9,519 nucleotides of DNA from DATGEP01 sp035310125. Lineage in GTDB: Bacteria; Chloroflexota; Ktedonobacteria; Ktedonobacterales; JADMIN01. The position numbers were made by a program, and so were the translations under genes. The DNA is taken from contig DATGEP010000376.1 of the NCBI GenBank assembly GCA_035310125.1, positions 1 to 9,519 of the forward strand, given 5' to 3'. The notes beneath the pieces are model-generated. The model saw nothing but the letters and a program-made list of their open reading frames with translations. It searched no databases and was not told the DNA's origin. Shown here piece after piece: positions 1-5,438 of the stretch (its first letter is position 1; each line of letters starts with the position of its first letter).

Positions 1-543
1 GAGGAAGTCCTCGATGTCCAGCGCGTCCAGCTTGGCAAACTGCCGCTGGAAATCAGTCGCTTCGACCTGGTCCAGCTCACGCGCGGCGTGGCCGAGGAGA
101 TCACTCGGCTGACCCCGTCGCAGGCTATTCATGTCGTGGTCTGCCAGCCGCTCGCACACGTGCATGCCGACCGCCGCCACGTCCGTCAAGTGCTGGTCAA
201 CCTGCTCGAAAACGCGGTCAAGTATTCAAGTGCGGGCGACATCGAGGTTCGGGTGCGGCAGACTGAACACGAGGGTCGTGCTGTCGCGCTGGTGTCCGTC
301 CGCGATCAAGGCGTGGGCTTGGCCTCGGGGAATCTGGAGCGTATCTTCGACCGCTTTGTCCAGGCGGAAAACCAACCCGTACGTGGCCACGAAGGGCTGG
401 GCATGGGGTTGTATGTTGCGCGGCAACTCGCCCTTGCGCACGGCGGCTACGTCTGGGCCGAGAGCCCAGGCAAAGGCTGCGGCAGCACGTTCTACTTCCG
501 CCTGCCGATCGAGGAATCGTCCATCAGCGACCGGATCGTGTAA
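1..543 (+). CDS. Sensor histidine kinase, C-terminal part (5' end outside window)
   Basis: This is the ATP-binding half of a two-component sensor kinase, which would autophosphorylate on a histidine and pass the phosphate to a response regulator. The frame is open from base 1, so 180 residues are visible and the sensor domain and H-box lie upstream. Residues 1-23 look like the end of the dimerisation domain and the linker (DVQRVQLGKLPLEISRFDL). The HATPase_c domain covers about 50-175. It shows the N box (NLLENAVKYS, Asn71), the G1 box (DQGVGL, Asp102), the F box (IFDRF, 115-119) and the G2 box (GLGMGL, 132-137), so the catalytic core looks intact. It ends in a short polar tail before TAA. 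A GTG at 88 could be read as a start, but homology continues upstream of it, so it is internal. No partner regulator follows on this strand. The signal sensed cannot be judged from this part. Confidence 0.93.
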   Translation, partial: EEVLDVQRVQLGKLPLEISRFDLVQLTRGVAEEITRLTPSQAIHVVVCQPLAHVHADRRHVRQVLVNLLENAVKYSSAGDIEVRVRQTEHEGRAVALVSVRDQGVGLASGNLERIFDRFVQAENQPVRGHEGLGMGLYVARQLALAHGGYVWAESPGKGCGSTFYFRLPIEESSISDRIV

Positions 544-624
544 AGCGCGGGCGACTTGCTCGCGGGCCCAAGGCTGGCCGGGACCGACGTGTATCAACGC
601 TCCGATTCACGATGAGGCTCCGCC

Positions 625-642
625 ACCCCGGTTCCACGGGGT
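625..642 (+). terminator. Weak terminator-like hairpin after the kinase gene
   Basis: A perfect 6-base-pair stem, ACCCCG (625-630) with CGGGGT (637-642), closes a 6-base loop and is followed by only two more T residues. It lies about 80 bases after the kinase stop. The position suits a terminator, but the missing T-tract makes intrinsic termination doubtful. Confidence 0.25.
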
Positions 643-780
643 TTCCATATGCGCTTCTAACACGCGTCTGGCAGACTCGTGCTGGTGCTCGTTGAGCTGT
701 CCCGTTCGCGGTGAAGTACCGGAGTCCACTGCCACAACGGTCCGTGACCCAGCGCACCGACTATTCAAGCAAGGCAATAC

Positions 781-830
781 GGCTCTCGCGGAGAAAGCCT
801 GATTGCTGGCGAGTCTCAGGGAGAGCCAGC
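781..830 (+). promoter_or_regulatory. Structured leader with two mutually exclusive hairpins before the glycosyltransferase
   Basis: One fold pairs GCTGGC (805-810) with GCCAGC (825-830) and, after a 3-base GAG bulge, TCTC (814-817) with GAGA (821-824) around an AGG loop, giving ten base pairs. A competing fold pairs GGCTCTC (781-787) with GAGAGCC (821-827). The two use the same downstream strand and cannot coexist. The structure ends five bases before the GAGGGA ribosome-binding site, where it could affect translation. No known riboswitch family was recognised, and function is inferred from geometry only. Confidence 0.35.
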
Positions 831-834
831 GAAC

Positions 835-840
835 GAGGGA
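835..840 (+). promoter_or_regulatory. Ribosome-binding site that fixes the glycosyltransferase start
   Basis: GAGGGA sits nine bases before the ATG at 850. This favours the ATG over the in-frame TTG at 841, which directly abuts the site and so cannot use it. Confidence 0.7.
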
Positions 841-849
841 TTGTCCAGT

Positions 850-2154
850 ATGCGAATTGCCCAACTTGCTCCGCCGTTCGAAAGCGTGCCGCCCGCCGGG
901 TACGGGGGCACCGAGCGAGTCGTTCATACGCTCGTTGAGGAACTGGTGCGGCGTGGCCACGAGGTAACGCTCTTTGCCTCGGGGGACTCGCACACCTCCG
1001 CGCAGTTGATTCCAACTGTTCGCCAGGCGGTCTGGCACCATGAGCCTCGCTACACAGACCTGGCTCCGTTCTGGTCAGTGGTCGTCGGTAAGGCGCTGCG
1101 CGAGCTGGACGGTTTCCACGTCGTCCACAGCCACCTCGATCATTTCGGTTTCCCGCTGGCGCGACACAGCCGCGTACCGGTCGTGACCACGCTGCACGGC
1201 CGCCTGGACCTACCGGAACTGCAGCCGGTCTTCGGTGAGTTCACCGACGTGCCGCTCGTGTCGATCAGCGATGCGCAGCGAAAGCCGGTGCCACGGGCCA
1301 ACTTCGTGGCGACCGTGCACCACGGCATTGAGCTGGATCAGTTCACGTTCAATGCGGACTCGGGTAACTACCTGGCTTTTCTGGGCCGCGTGTCGGCTGA
1401 AAAGGGCCTGGATACCGCCATCCGCATCGCCCGCCGTGCAGGCTGGCGGTTGAAGGTGGCGGCGCGCATGCCACTGCCCTTTTGCGAGGACCCCAACGTG
1501 CGCGCGGATTGGGAGTACTGGGAGCAGGTCATTCGACCCCTGCTCGGCAGCGACGTCGAGTTCGTCGGGGAGGTGAATGGTGCGGAGAAGGACGTCTTCT
1601 TGCGGGACGCGGCGGCGCTGCTGTTCCCGATCCGCTGGCCCGAGCCGTTCGGGCTGGTGATGATCGAAGCCCTTGCGTGTGGCACCCCGGTGCTGGCGCT
1701 CCGCCGTGGAAGCGTGCCGGAGGTCATACGGGACGGAGTGACCGGTTTCGTGCGCGACACAGAGGACCAACTGGTCGAGGCGATCTGCCATCTGGGCACG
1801 ATCGACCGGGGCGATTGCCGACGCGACGTCGAGACTCGCTTCTCGCCAATGGTTATGGTCGACGCGTACGAACAGGTCTTCGAGCGCCTGGCGTCGTCCG
1901 CCGGCCAGGGGCGCATCGTCGACTTCGGCCGGATCCCCAACGCTGTCGGACAGCCGATGGACGCGCATCCAGTCAGCCCGGTGCTTATTCAAGAGATTCG
2001 AGATTGGCGCAGAACATTCCAGCACACAGCTGAGGGCCCATCCAATCCGGCCAAACCAGGCGGCCAGTTCGTGCAGCGGCGTGCTGAGGTCCGTGGTCCG
2101 TCCTCTGACAACTTTCTTGCAGGCGGCCGAGAGCCATCTAACAACGGTCGGTGA
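850..2154 (+). CDS. Family 4 glycosyltransferase (GT-B fold)
   Basis: This is a retaining GT4-type glycosyltransferase that transfers a sugar from a nucleotide-sugar donor. Acceptor and product cannot be told from sequence; cell-surface glycan or glycolipid synthesis is the usual role. The protein is 434 residues from ATG 850. The N-terminal Rossmann half opens with MRIAQLAPPFESVPP and the glycine-rich GYGGTERVV loop near residue 18, typical of this subfamily, and carries an HSHLDHFGF acceptor-side segment near residue 95. The donor half contains FLGRVSAEKGLD and the family's EX7E motif, EPFGLVMIE, with Glu265 and Glu273. The conserved domain ends near residue 347 (YEQVFERL). About 85 residues follow with no recognisable domain, rich in Pro, Gly, Ser and Arg, ending at a TGA directly before a groES remnant. 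That tail may be non-native sequence gained by a deletion or lost stop. No signal peptide is seen, so it should act on the cytoplasmic side. Confidence 0.92.
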   Translation: MRIAQLAPPFESVPPAGYGGTERVVHTLVEELVRRGHEVTLFASGDSHTSAQLIPTVRQAVWHHEPRYTDLAPFWSVVVGKALRELDGFHVVHSHLDHFGFPLARHSRVPVVTTLHGRLDLPELQPVFGEFTDVPLVSISDAQRKPVPRANFVATVHHGIELDQFTFNADSGNYLAFLGRVSAEKGLDTAIRIARRAGWRLKVAARMPLPFCEDPNVRADWEYWEQVIRPLLGSDVEFVGEVNGAEKDVFLRDAAALLFPIRWPEPFGLVMIEALACGTPVLALRRGSVPEVIRDGVTGFVRDTEDQLVEAICHLGTIDRGDCRRDVETRFSPMVMVDAYEQVFERLASSAGQGRIVDFGRIPNAVGQPMDAHPVSPVLIQEIRDWRRTFQHTAEGPSNPAKPGGQFVQRRAEVRGPSSDNFLAGGREPSNNGR

Positions 2155-2301
2155 TCATGTGCGTCGAAGTTGGAGGTCAAGGCCGGCGATGCAGTGTTGT
2201 TCGCCAAGTACGCAGGCACCGAGGTCAAGCTCGACGGCGAAGATTACCTGGTGATCCGCGAGAGCGAGCTGCTCGCGGTGGTCACGAATGGCATGACATA
2301 A
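2155..2301 (+). pseudogene. groES: groES remnant (C-terminal half of the 10-kDa chaperonin)
   Basis: Codons 2164-2301 encode SKLEVKAGDAVLFAKYAGTE followed by VKLDGEDYLVIRESELLAVV and six more residues before TAA. This matches the GroES C-terminus, in which VKxGDxVxFxKYxGTEVKLDGExYLxxRExDxLAV is the standard pattern. About half of the usual 95-100 residues are missing, including the start of the barrel and the mobile loop that contacts GroEL. No start codon or ribosome-binding site precedes it. It reads in the same frame as the upstream glycosyltransferase, separated by the TGA at 2152-2154. Its own stop and the spacing to the following groEL start look normal. It cannot form a working co-chaperonin. 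I conclude a deletion joined the region after the glycosyltransferase to the middle of groES. Confidence 0.85.
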
Positions 2302-2320
2302 ACAGGAAGGCGGAGCTTGG

Positions 2321-2585
2321 ATGAAGCAGCTACGACAATTCATCATCCTGCTGGGCGTGTGCATCGCCCATCAAGGTCGGCGCCGCAACCGAAGTCGAGT
2401 TGAAAGAGCGCAAGGCGCGTCTGGAGGATGCCCTGCACGCCACTCGTGCTGCCAAGGAGGAGGGCATCTTGCCCGGTGGTGGTACGGCGCCCCTGCGCGC
2501 AGCCGCGGCGATCGATGCGCTCACGCTCGAAGGCGACCAGAAAGTCGGCGCCGAGATCCTCAAACGAGCGCTCGAGGAACCCCTG
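2321..2585 (+). pseudogene. groEL: groEL remnant: start region plus an out-of-frame internal segment
   Basis: An ATG at 2321 follows the groES stop by 19 bases and has GGAG at 2312-2315, the usual groES-groEL arrangement. Its first residues, MKQLRQF, resemble a GroEL N-terminus (AKQLxF), although this short match is weak. From 2370, in a different frame, 72 codons match GroEL around E. coli residues 381-455: IKVGAATEVELKERKARLED, then ALHATRAAKEEGILPGGGTA (the conserved GGG hinge region), then VGAEILKRALEEPL. Roughly 350 codons of the apical, intermediate and ATP-binding regions are missing between the two parts, with a frame change. After LEEPL the similarity stops, so the last 80-90 residues are lost too. 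The internal piece alone can be read from a TTG at 2400 but would lack every catalytic element. It is a deletion-made pseudogene; an intact copy is expected elsewhere because groEL is normally essential. Confidence 0.87.
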
Positions 2586-2638
2586 CTTTGGCTCGACCGG
2601 TGCGTTCCGCGCTGGACAAATTCACACCCGCGATGAAA

Positions 2639-2650
2639 CGCACCGGTGCG
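2639..2650. repeat. Perfect 12-base palindrome, with a 9-base copy 46 bases upstream
   Basis: CGCACCGGTGCG equals its own reverse complement. The sequence ACCGGTGCG occurs both here (2642-2650) and at 2596-2604. The palindrome could be a dimeric regulator site ahead of htrA, about 220 bases upstream of its start, or a relic of recombination in the decayed region. The pattern is certain; the meaning is not. Confidence 0.4.
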
Positions 2651-2856
2651 GGCTCCATCTGAACGGCGTGAAGTGAGCAATTTCGACCCTGGAGAACTAC
2701 AGTGCCTAGCCTCCGTGCCTTTCGAAGCCGACGAGACAGTGTGATGCGCAAGCGGCTCCGGACACTGCTGACGTGCGACAGGCGTCTACGCCGCGTCACC
2801 CGGGCACTGGGCCGTGCAGAGTGCTCCGTCAGACTCGTCGCCGTACCGCGTACATT

Positions 2857-2864
2857 GGAGGAAG
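2857..2864 (+). promoter_or_regulatory. Ribosome-binding site that fixes the htrA-like start
   Basis: GGAGGAAG lies six bases before the ATG at 2871. The frame is open further up to a GTG at 2814, but that codon has no comparable site, so ATG 2871 is preferred. Confidence 0.8.
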
Positions 2865-2870
2865 CTGTTG

Positions 2871-4109
2871 ATGCTGCTTCGTACTGTGCAAACGCCTGAT
2901 CACACCTGGCGACGCTCGCCGTCGAAGGCCGCCCTGGCCGGCGCGCTGTTGCTCATTGCGGTCCCGGTTGGGCTTGGAGTTGAAGTTGGAAAGAACGCTG
3001 TCGGATTGGTCCAGTCGCTAGGCGGCAGCGTCGCCGTGGCTCAGTCGGTCGAGTCCTCGTCGCCGCCGAACCCGGCCGTCCAGGTCTACCAGCAGAACGG
3101 GGCATCAGTGGTGAACATCACCAGCCTGGCCATCCTGCCCACCCTTGGCGGCCTTGCTCAGCAACCGCAGGGCATCGGCTCCGGGTTCGTCGTCGACGAC
3201 CAGGGGCGCATCGTCACCAACAACCACGTGGTCCAGGACGCCGACCAGCTTGCGGTCACATTCCAGGATAAGACGACGGTACCGGCAAAGCTGCTCGGCC
3301 GCGACCCAGACAACGACCTGGCAGTGATTCAAGTGGATCCAGCTGCAACAGACGATCAGGGCAACCCGGTCAGCAGCCGCATCCGGCCCGTCCCCCTCGG
3401 CGACTCCGATCAGGTCGCAATAGGCGAGACCGCCATCGCTATCGGCTCACCCCTGGGCCTCCAGCAGACCGAAACCGAGGGCATTGTGAGCGCCCGTCGA
3501 AACCCCGGCGACGAGGCCGCGGCCGGCCAAACCGGGCAGCCGCTCGACCTGCTTGGCGGCGCTATCCAAACCGACGCCGCCATCAACCCGGGTAACTCGG
3601 GCGGCCCACTGTTCAACGCCAGCGGCCAGGTGATCGGCGTCACCAGCTCCATCCTCTCGCAGTCGGGTGGCAACGAGGGCATCGGCTTCGCCATCCCGAT
3701 CAATGTGGTCAAGCGTGTCGTGCCCGAGCTGATCCAGAGCGGGCGGTATCGCCACCCGGCGCTCGGCGTCGCGAGCGTCCCGCTGACGGATCTGAGCCCT
3801 CAGGCGAAACAACAGCTCGGCATTCCGTCGAACCAGCGTGGGCTCCTGGTGCAGCAGGTGACCGCCGGCGCGCAGCAGGCCGGCATTCAGGCCGGCGCCC
3901 AGCGTGTGGCCGTCGGCGGCCAGGTCATCCTCGCCGGCGGCGACATTATCGTCGCGATCGACGGCCAACCGGTCGCGACTGGAGGGGATCTGCGCGGCTG
4001 GATTGAGAACATGAAACACCCCGGCGACACAGTCAGCGTGACGGTGCTACGTGGTGGCCAGCGGCAGGATCTCCAGGTCTCCCTGAGCGAGCGTCCGGCC
4101 CAGCAGTAG
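2871..4109 (+). CDS. HtrA/DegP-like membrane-anchored serine protease with one PDZ domain
   Basis: This is an S1C-family trypsin-like protease that degrades or senses damaged proteins outside the membrane. The 412-residue product has a short basic N-terminus, then one hydrophobic segment at about 17-36 (AALAGALLLIAVPVGLGVEV) acting as signal anchor, then a low-complexity linker. The protease domain runs from about 70 to 290. The full triad is visible: His119 in TNNHVV, Asp149 in DNDLAVIQVD, and Ser243 in the GNSGGPL motif. QTDAAINPGNSGG and GIGFAIP are standard HtrA signatures. A single C-terminal PDZ domain covers about 295-405 (ALGVASVPL, GGDIIVAIDGQPV, VTVLRGG). Length and layout suit the one-PDZ class common in Gram-positive-type and Chloroflexota genomes rather than the two-PDZ DegP. 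It stands alone downstream of a decayed chaperonin operon, and its promoter was not identified. Substrates are unknown. No sign of truncation. Confidence 0.95.
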   Translation: MLLRTVQTPDHTWRRSPSKAALAGALLLIAVPVGLGVEVGKNAVGLVQSLGGSVAVAQSVESSSPPNPAVQVYQQNGASVVNITSLAILPTLGGLAQQPQGIGSGFVVDDQGRIVTNNHVVQDADQLAVTFQDKTTVPAKLLGRDPDNDLAVIQVDPAATDDQGNPVSSRIRPVPLGDSDQVAIGETAIAIGSPLGLQQTETEGIVSARRNPGDEAAAGQTGQPLDLLGGAIQTDAAINPGNSGGPLFNASGQVIGVTSSILSQSGGNEGIGFAIPINVVKRVVPELIQSGRYRHPALGVASVPLTDLSPQAKQQLGIPSNQRGLLVQQVTAGAQQAGIQAGAQRVAVGGQVILAGGDIIVAIDGQPVATGGDLRGWIENMKHPGDTVSVTVLRGGQRQDLQVSLSERPAQQ

Positions 4110-4178
4110 CGGCTTCCCTCGGCAAACTGGCGCCCGCGCTCCAACCTCAAAGGCCGTGACCCATGTTGGGCAATCGAC

Positions 4179-4275
4179 GCCATCTTCGCACCCGGTGAGC
4201 TACGAGCTGGCGACGCTCACGCTGCCGTAGCTATGCTCCAGACTGGGCCCGTCGTCACAAACCACCGAAGATGGC
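4179..4275. repeat. Nested inverted repeat in the convergent intergenic region
   Basis: The 193-base gap between the two converging genes contains no gene. Its outer arms, GCCATCTTCG (4179-4188) and CGAAGATGGC (4266-4275), are a perfect 10-base inverted repeat 77 bases apart. Inside them AGCTACG (4198-4204) pairs perfectly with CGTAGCT (4226-4232), and an alternative pairing GTGAGC (4195-4200) with GCTCAC (4215-4220) overlaps it. The position between converging transcripts suits a two-way transcription end or a structured RNA. There are no T-tracts, so a classic intrinsic terminator is unlikely. Confidence 0.4.
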
Positions 4276-4302
4276 CGCCGCGGATGTTCCAACCAGGTTG
4301 TG

Positions 4303-4704
4303 TCAACTCCCGCCAGTCGACTCTAGCGAGGCATGATTTTCGCGTGTAGTCGCCTCCACCGCCTCAAGCGCCGCCAGCGCGGCCTCGACTATCGGACCGC
4401 CACCCAAACGATAGGACACGTAACGACCGCGCCGTTGGGCTCGAACGAGTCCGCTCTCACGTAAGGTGCGTAGGTGGCGGCTGGCGGTCCATTTTGAGCA
4501 ATCGAGGACGAGCGTCAACTCGGTCACGGTCAGCGTCGTCACGCGCAACGCCCGCAGTATCTGTGCTCGAGTCGTCTCGCACACGATTGCTTGCATACGC
4601 TCCAGGAAGTCGGTTGCGTCCGGATCGAGAAGAGCAGCATGCGCGGTATCGATTCGCTCTGTGCGTATGGGCGGGTTGCGGCGCTCAGACACGATGCGCT
4701 CCAA
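4303..4704 (-). CDS. ArsR-family winged-helix transcriptional regulator
   Basis: This is a small DNA-binding repressor of the ArsR/SmtB type, 133 residues. The core runs from about residue 33 to 100: FLERMQAIVCETTRAQILRAL, a helix-turn-helix at about 59-84 (TVTELTLVLDCSKWTASRHL then RTLRESGLV), and a basic wing RRGRYVSYRL ending near 100. The C-terminal helix (EAALAALEAVEATTRENHAS) probably serves dimerisation. The classical metal-binding motif ELCVCDL is absent; only Cys42 and Cys69 occur, so metal sensing of the ArsR type is not supported. The TTG at 4702-4704 is taken as start because the frame extends there, but no good ribosome-binding site is seen; a GTG four codons in is equally possible. 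It follows the response regulator gene by 120 bases on the same strand and could be cotranscribed. Target genes are unknown. Confidence 0.82.
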   Translation of the reverse strand: MERIVSERRNPPIRTERIDTAHAALLDPDATDFLERMQAIVCETTRAQILRALRVTTLTVTELTLVLDCSKWTASRHLRTLRESGLVRAQRRGRYVSYRLGGGPIVEAALAALEAVEATTRENHASLESTGGS

Positions 4705-4714
4705 AAGTCGTGTT

Positions 4715-4796
4715 CGTGCTGGGACTCAGGCTACACGGGGCCGAGCCGCGAAAGCCGTGGCAAGGTGTTTCCGCGCGTTTGTCGGGCACCAGCACG
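4715..4796. repeat. Inverted repeat spanning the gap between response regulator and arsR-type gene
   Basis: CGTGCTGG (4715-4722) and CCAGCACG (4789-4796) form a perfect 8-base inverted repeat 66 bases apart within a 120-base gap. It lies just upstream of the regulator's start, where autoregulatory operator sites are usual, but the arms are far apart for one dimer. Chance is not excluded. Confidence 0.25.
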
Positions 4797-4824
4797 TGGC
4801 CGCGGATCCAACGCATTGCGGCGA

Positions 4825-5208
4825 TCAGATCTGGTTCCGGCGGGTGAGGCGTTCAACGATGGCCAGGAGTATGCCGACGTCGAATGGTTTGGTCAGCACG
4901 GCCCTCACCCCGAGGTCATGGGGTGCGTCGGGCAGCGCATGCGTGGCGGAGACCAGGATGATCGGGATCTCAGCTTCGTTTCCCTCACGACGCAACCGCT
5001 CGAGGAAGTGATAGCCGTCGTTGACGGGCATGACGATGTCCAGAAGGATCAAATCGGGCGGCCCAGACTTGACCCGCATGAGTCCGGCGGCCGCATTGCT
5101 CGCCTCATCGACTCGGTAACCCTCCCCTTTGAGAGTCTCCGCAACGATTGAGCGAACCGCGTCATCATCATCGATGACCAGGATCAGTGGCGCCGATGCC
5201 TCATCCAC
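4825..5208 (-). CDS. Stand-alone receiver-domain response regulator (CheY-like)
   Basis: This is a single-domain phospho-acceptor, 127 residues, with no output domain. The receiver fold is complete: the acidic cluster Asp13-Asp16 (VIDDDDAV), phospho-acceptor Asp57 in DLILLDIVMP, Ser87 of the switch position (ILVSATH) and Lys107 in the KPF motif (VLTKPFDV). Length equals one receiver domain, so it probably works by protein contact, as a phosphorelay intermediate or a CheY/DivK-type messenger. The start is GTG at 5206-5208 with AAGAGG about five bases upstream on the minus strand. It lies 230 bases after the GGDEF-EAL gene and 120 bases before the arsR-type gene, all on the minus strand. A histidine kinase is encoded at the left end of the window on the other strand, but nothing here shows they are partners. 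Confidence 0.93.
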   Translation of the reverse strand: MDEASAPLILVIDDDDAVRSIVAETLKGEGYRVDEASNAAAGLMRVKSGPPDLILLDIVMPVNDGYHFLERLRREGNEAEIPIILVSATHALPDAPHDLGVRAVLTKPFDVGILLAIVERLTRRNQI

Positions 5209-5257
5209 ACCTGCCTCTTCTTACCGGGCAGGCCCAGAAAGCATGTTTCGTGCCTTG

Positions 5258-5275
5258 GTTGCGGCTATCCGCAAC
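5258..5275 (-). repeat. Perfect 7-base-pair tetraloop hairpin
   Basis: GTTGCGG (5258-5264) and CCGCAAC (5269-5275) enclose a 4-base loop. It stands about 50 bases before the response regulator start and may form part of its leader transcript or end transcription from the GGDEF-EAL gene. There is no following T-tract on either strand. Confidence 0.4.
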
Positions 5276-5290
5276 AATCGTCCACCACAA

Positions 5291-5310
5291 GTCCCGGCCT
5301 TCGCCGGGGC
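5291..5310 (-). repeat. GC-rich hairpin resembling a REP-type intergenic repeat
   Basis: CCCGGC (5293-5298) pairs with GCCGGG (5303-5308) around CTTC, extended by a T-G wobble and a G-C pair to eight pairs. On the minus strand it reads CCCGGC-GAAG-GCCGGG, a form often seen in REP-like dispersed intergenic repeats of high-GC bacteria. Only one copy is in this window, so dispersal cannot be shown. Confidence 0.4.
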
Positions 5311-5380
5311 GGGCGCCGACTTGAGTTGATCCACGCGTTGCTGCCACTCGTCGTGGCCGCCGACCGGGCCGAGCAGGGCG

Positions 5381-5408
5381 AGTATGAGCATTAGCCCCAT
5401 ACTTGGGG
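5381..5408 (-). repeat. Overlapping inverted repeats just after the GGDEF-EAL gene
   Basis: AGTATG (5381-5386) is complementary to CATACT (5398-5403), and CCCCA (5395-5399) to TGGGG (5404-5408). The second pair gives a compact tetraloop hairpin, centred about 37 bases after the stop of the minus-strand gene. The two pairings exclude each other. A weak transcription end or processing site is possible, but no T-tract follows. Confidence 0.25.
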
Positions 5409-5438
5409 GATTGCTTGCAGGCCAAGCCGCGCGCCGCG

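Larger units (their letters stand above)
544..849. other. 306-base gap between kinase and glycosyltransferase
   Basis: I see no convincing gene here. Reading frames that cross it are out of frame with the kinase and resemble no family. It holds a weak hairpin at 625-642, a longer alternative-fold region at 781-830, and the ribosome-binding site of the next gene at 835-840. No clear -35/-10 promoter pair could be picked by eye. Confidence 0.6.
2586..2870. other. Gene-poor stretch between groEL remnant and htrA
   Basis: No reading frame here is recognisable. A short plus-strand run around 2600-2662 (RSALDKFTPAMKRTGAGSI before a TGA) has protein-like composition and could be one more gene remnant, but I cannot place it. 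The stretch holds a 12-base palindrome at 2639-2650 and presumably the htrA promoter, which could not be identified by eye. Confidence 0.5.
5209..5438. other. 230-base gap upstream of the response regulator
   Basis: No supported gene. On the minus strand a 59-codon frame (5221-5400) begins MGLMLILALLGPVGGHDEWQ but has no ribosome-binding site, runs through both hairpins below and resembles nothing I know. The gap is dense in inverted repeats: 5258-5275, 5291-5310 and 5381-5408. The response regulator promoter may lie here but could not be located. Confidence 0.5.

Noticed and set aside
131..802. Plus-strand frame of 223 codons over the kinase end and the following gap
   Set aside because: It overlaps the true kinase frame, which carries all HATPase boxes; the extension into the gap resembles no protein.
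1210..2025. Minus-strand frame of 271 codons opposite the glycosyltransferase
   Set aside because: Rich in Arg, His and Gln without any motif; the plus strand carries a complete EX7E glycosyltransferase.
2152..2154. TGA between glycosyltransferase and groES remnant as a recoded (selenocysteine) codon
   Set aside because: The downstream sequence is a known GroES fragment, not part of a selenoprotein, and no suitable insertion structure is evident; deletion is the simpler explanation.
2814..2870. Upstream GTG start for the htrA-like gene
   Set aside because: The extra 19 residues are not typical of a signal anchor, and the strong GGAGGAAG site serves ATG 2871.
5221..5400. Possible 59-residue minus-strand small protein with a hydrophobic start
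   Set aside because: No ribosome-binding site, runs through two hairpins, and its second half looks like translated repeat DNA. Left as unsupported.
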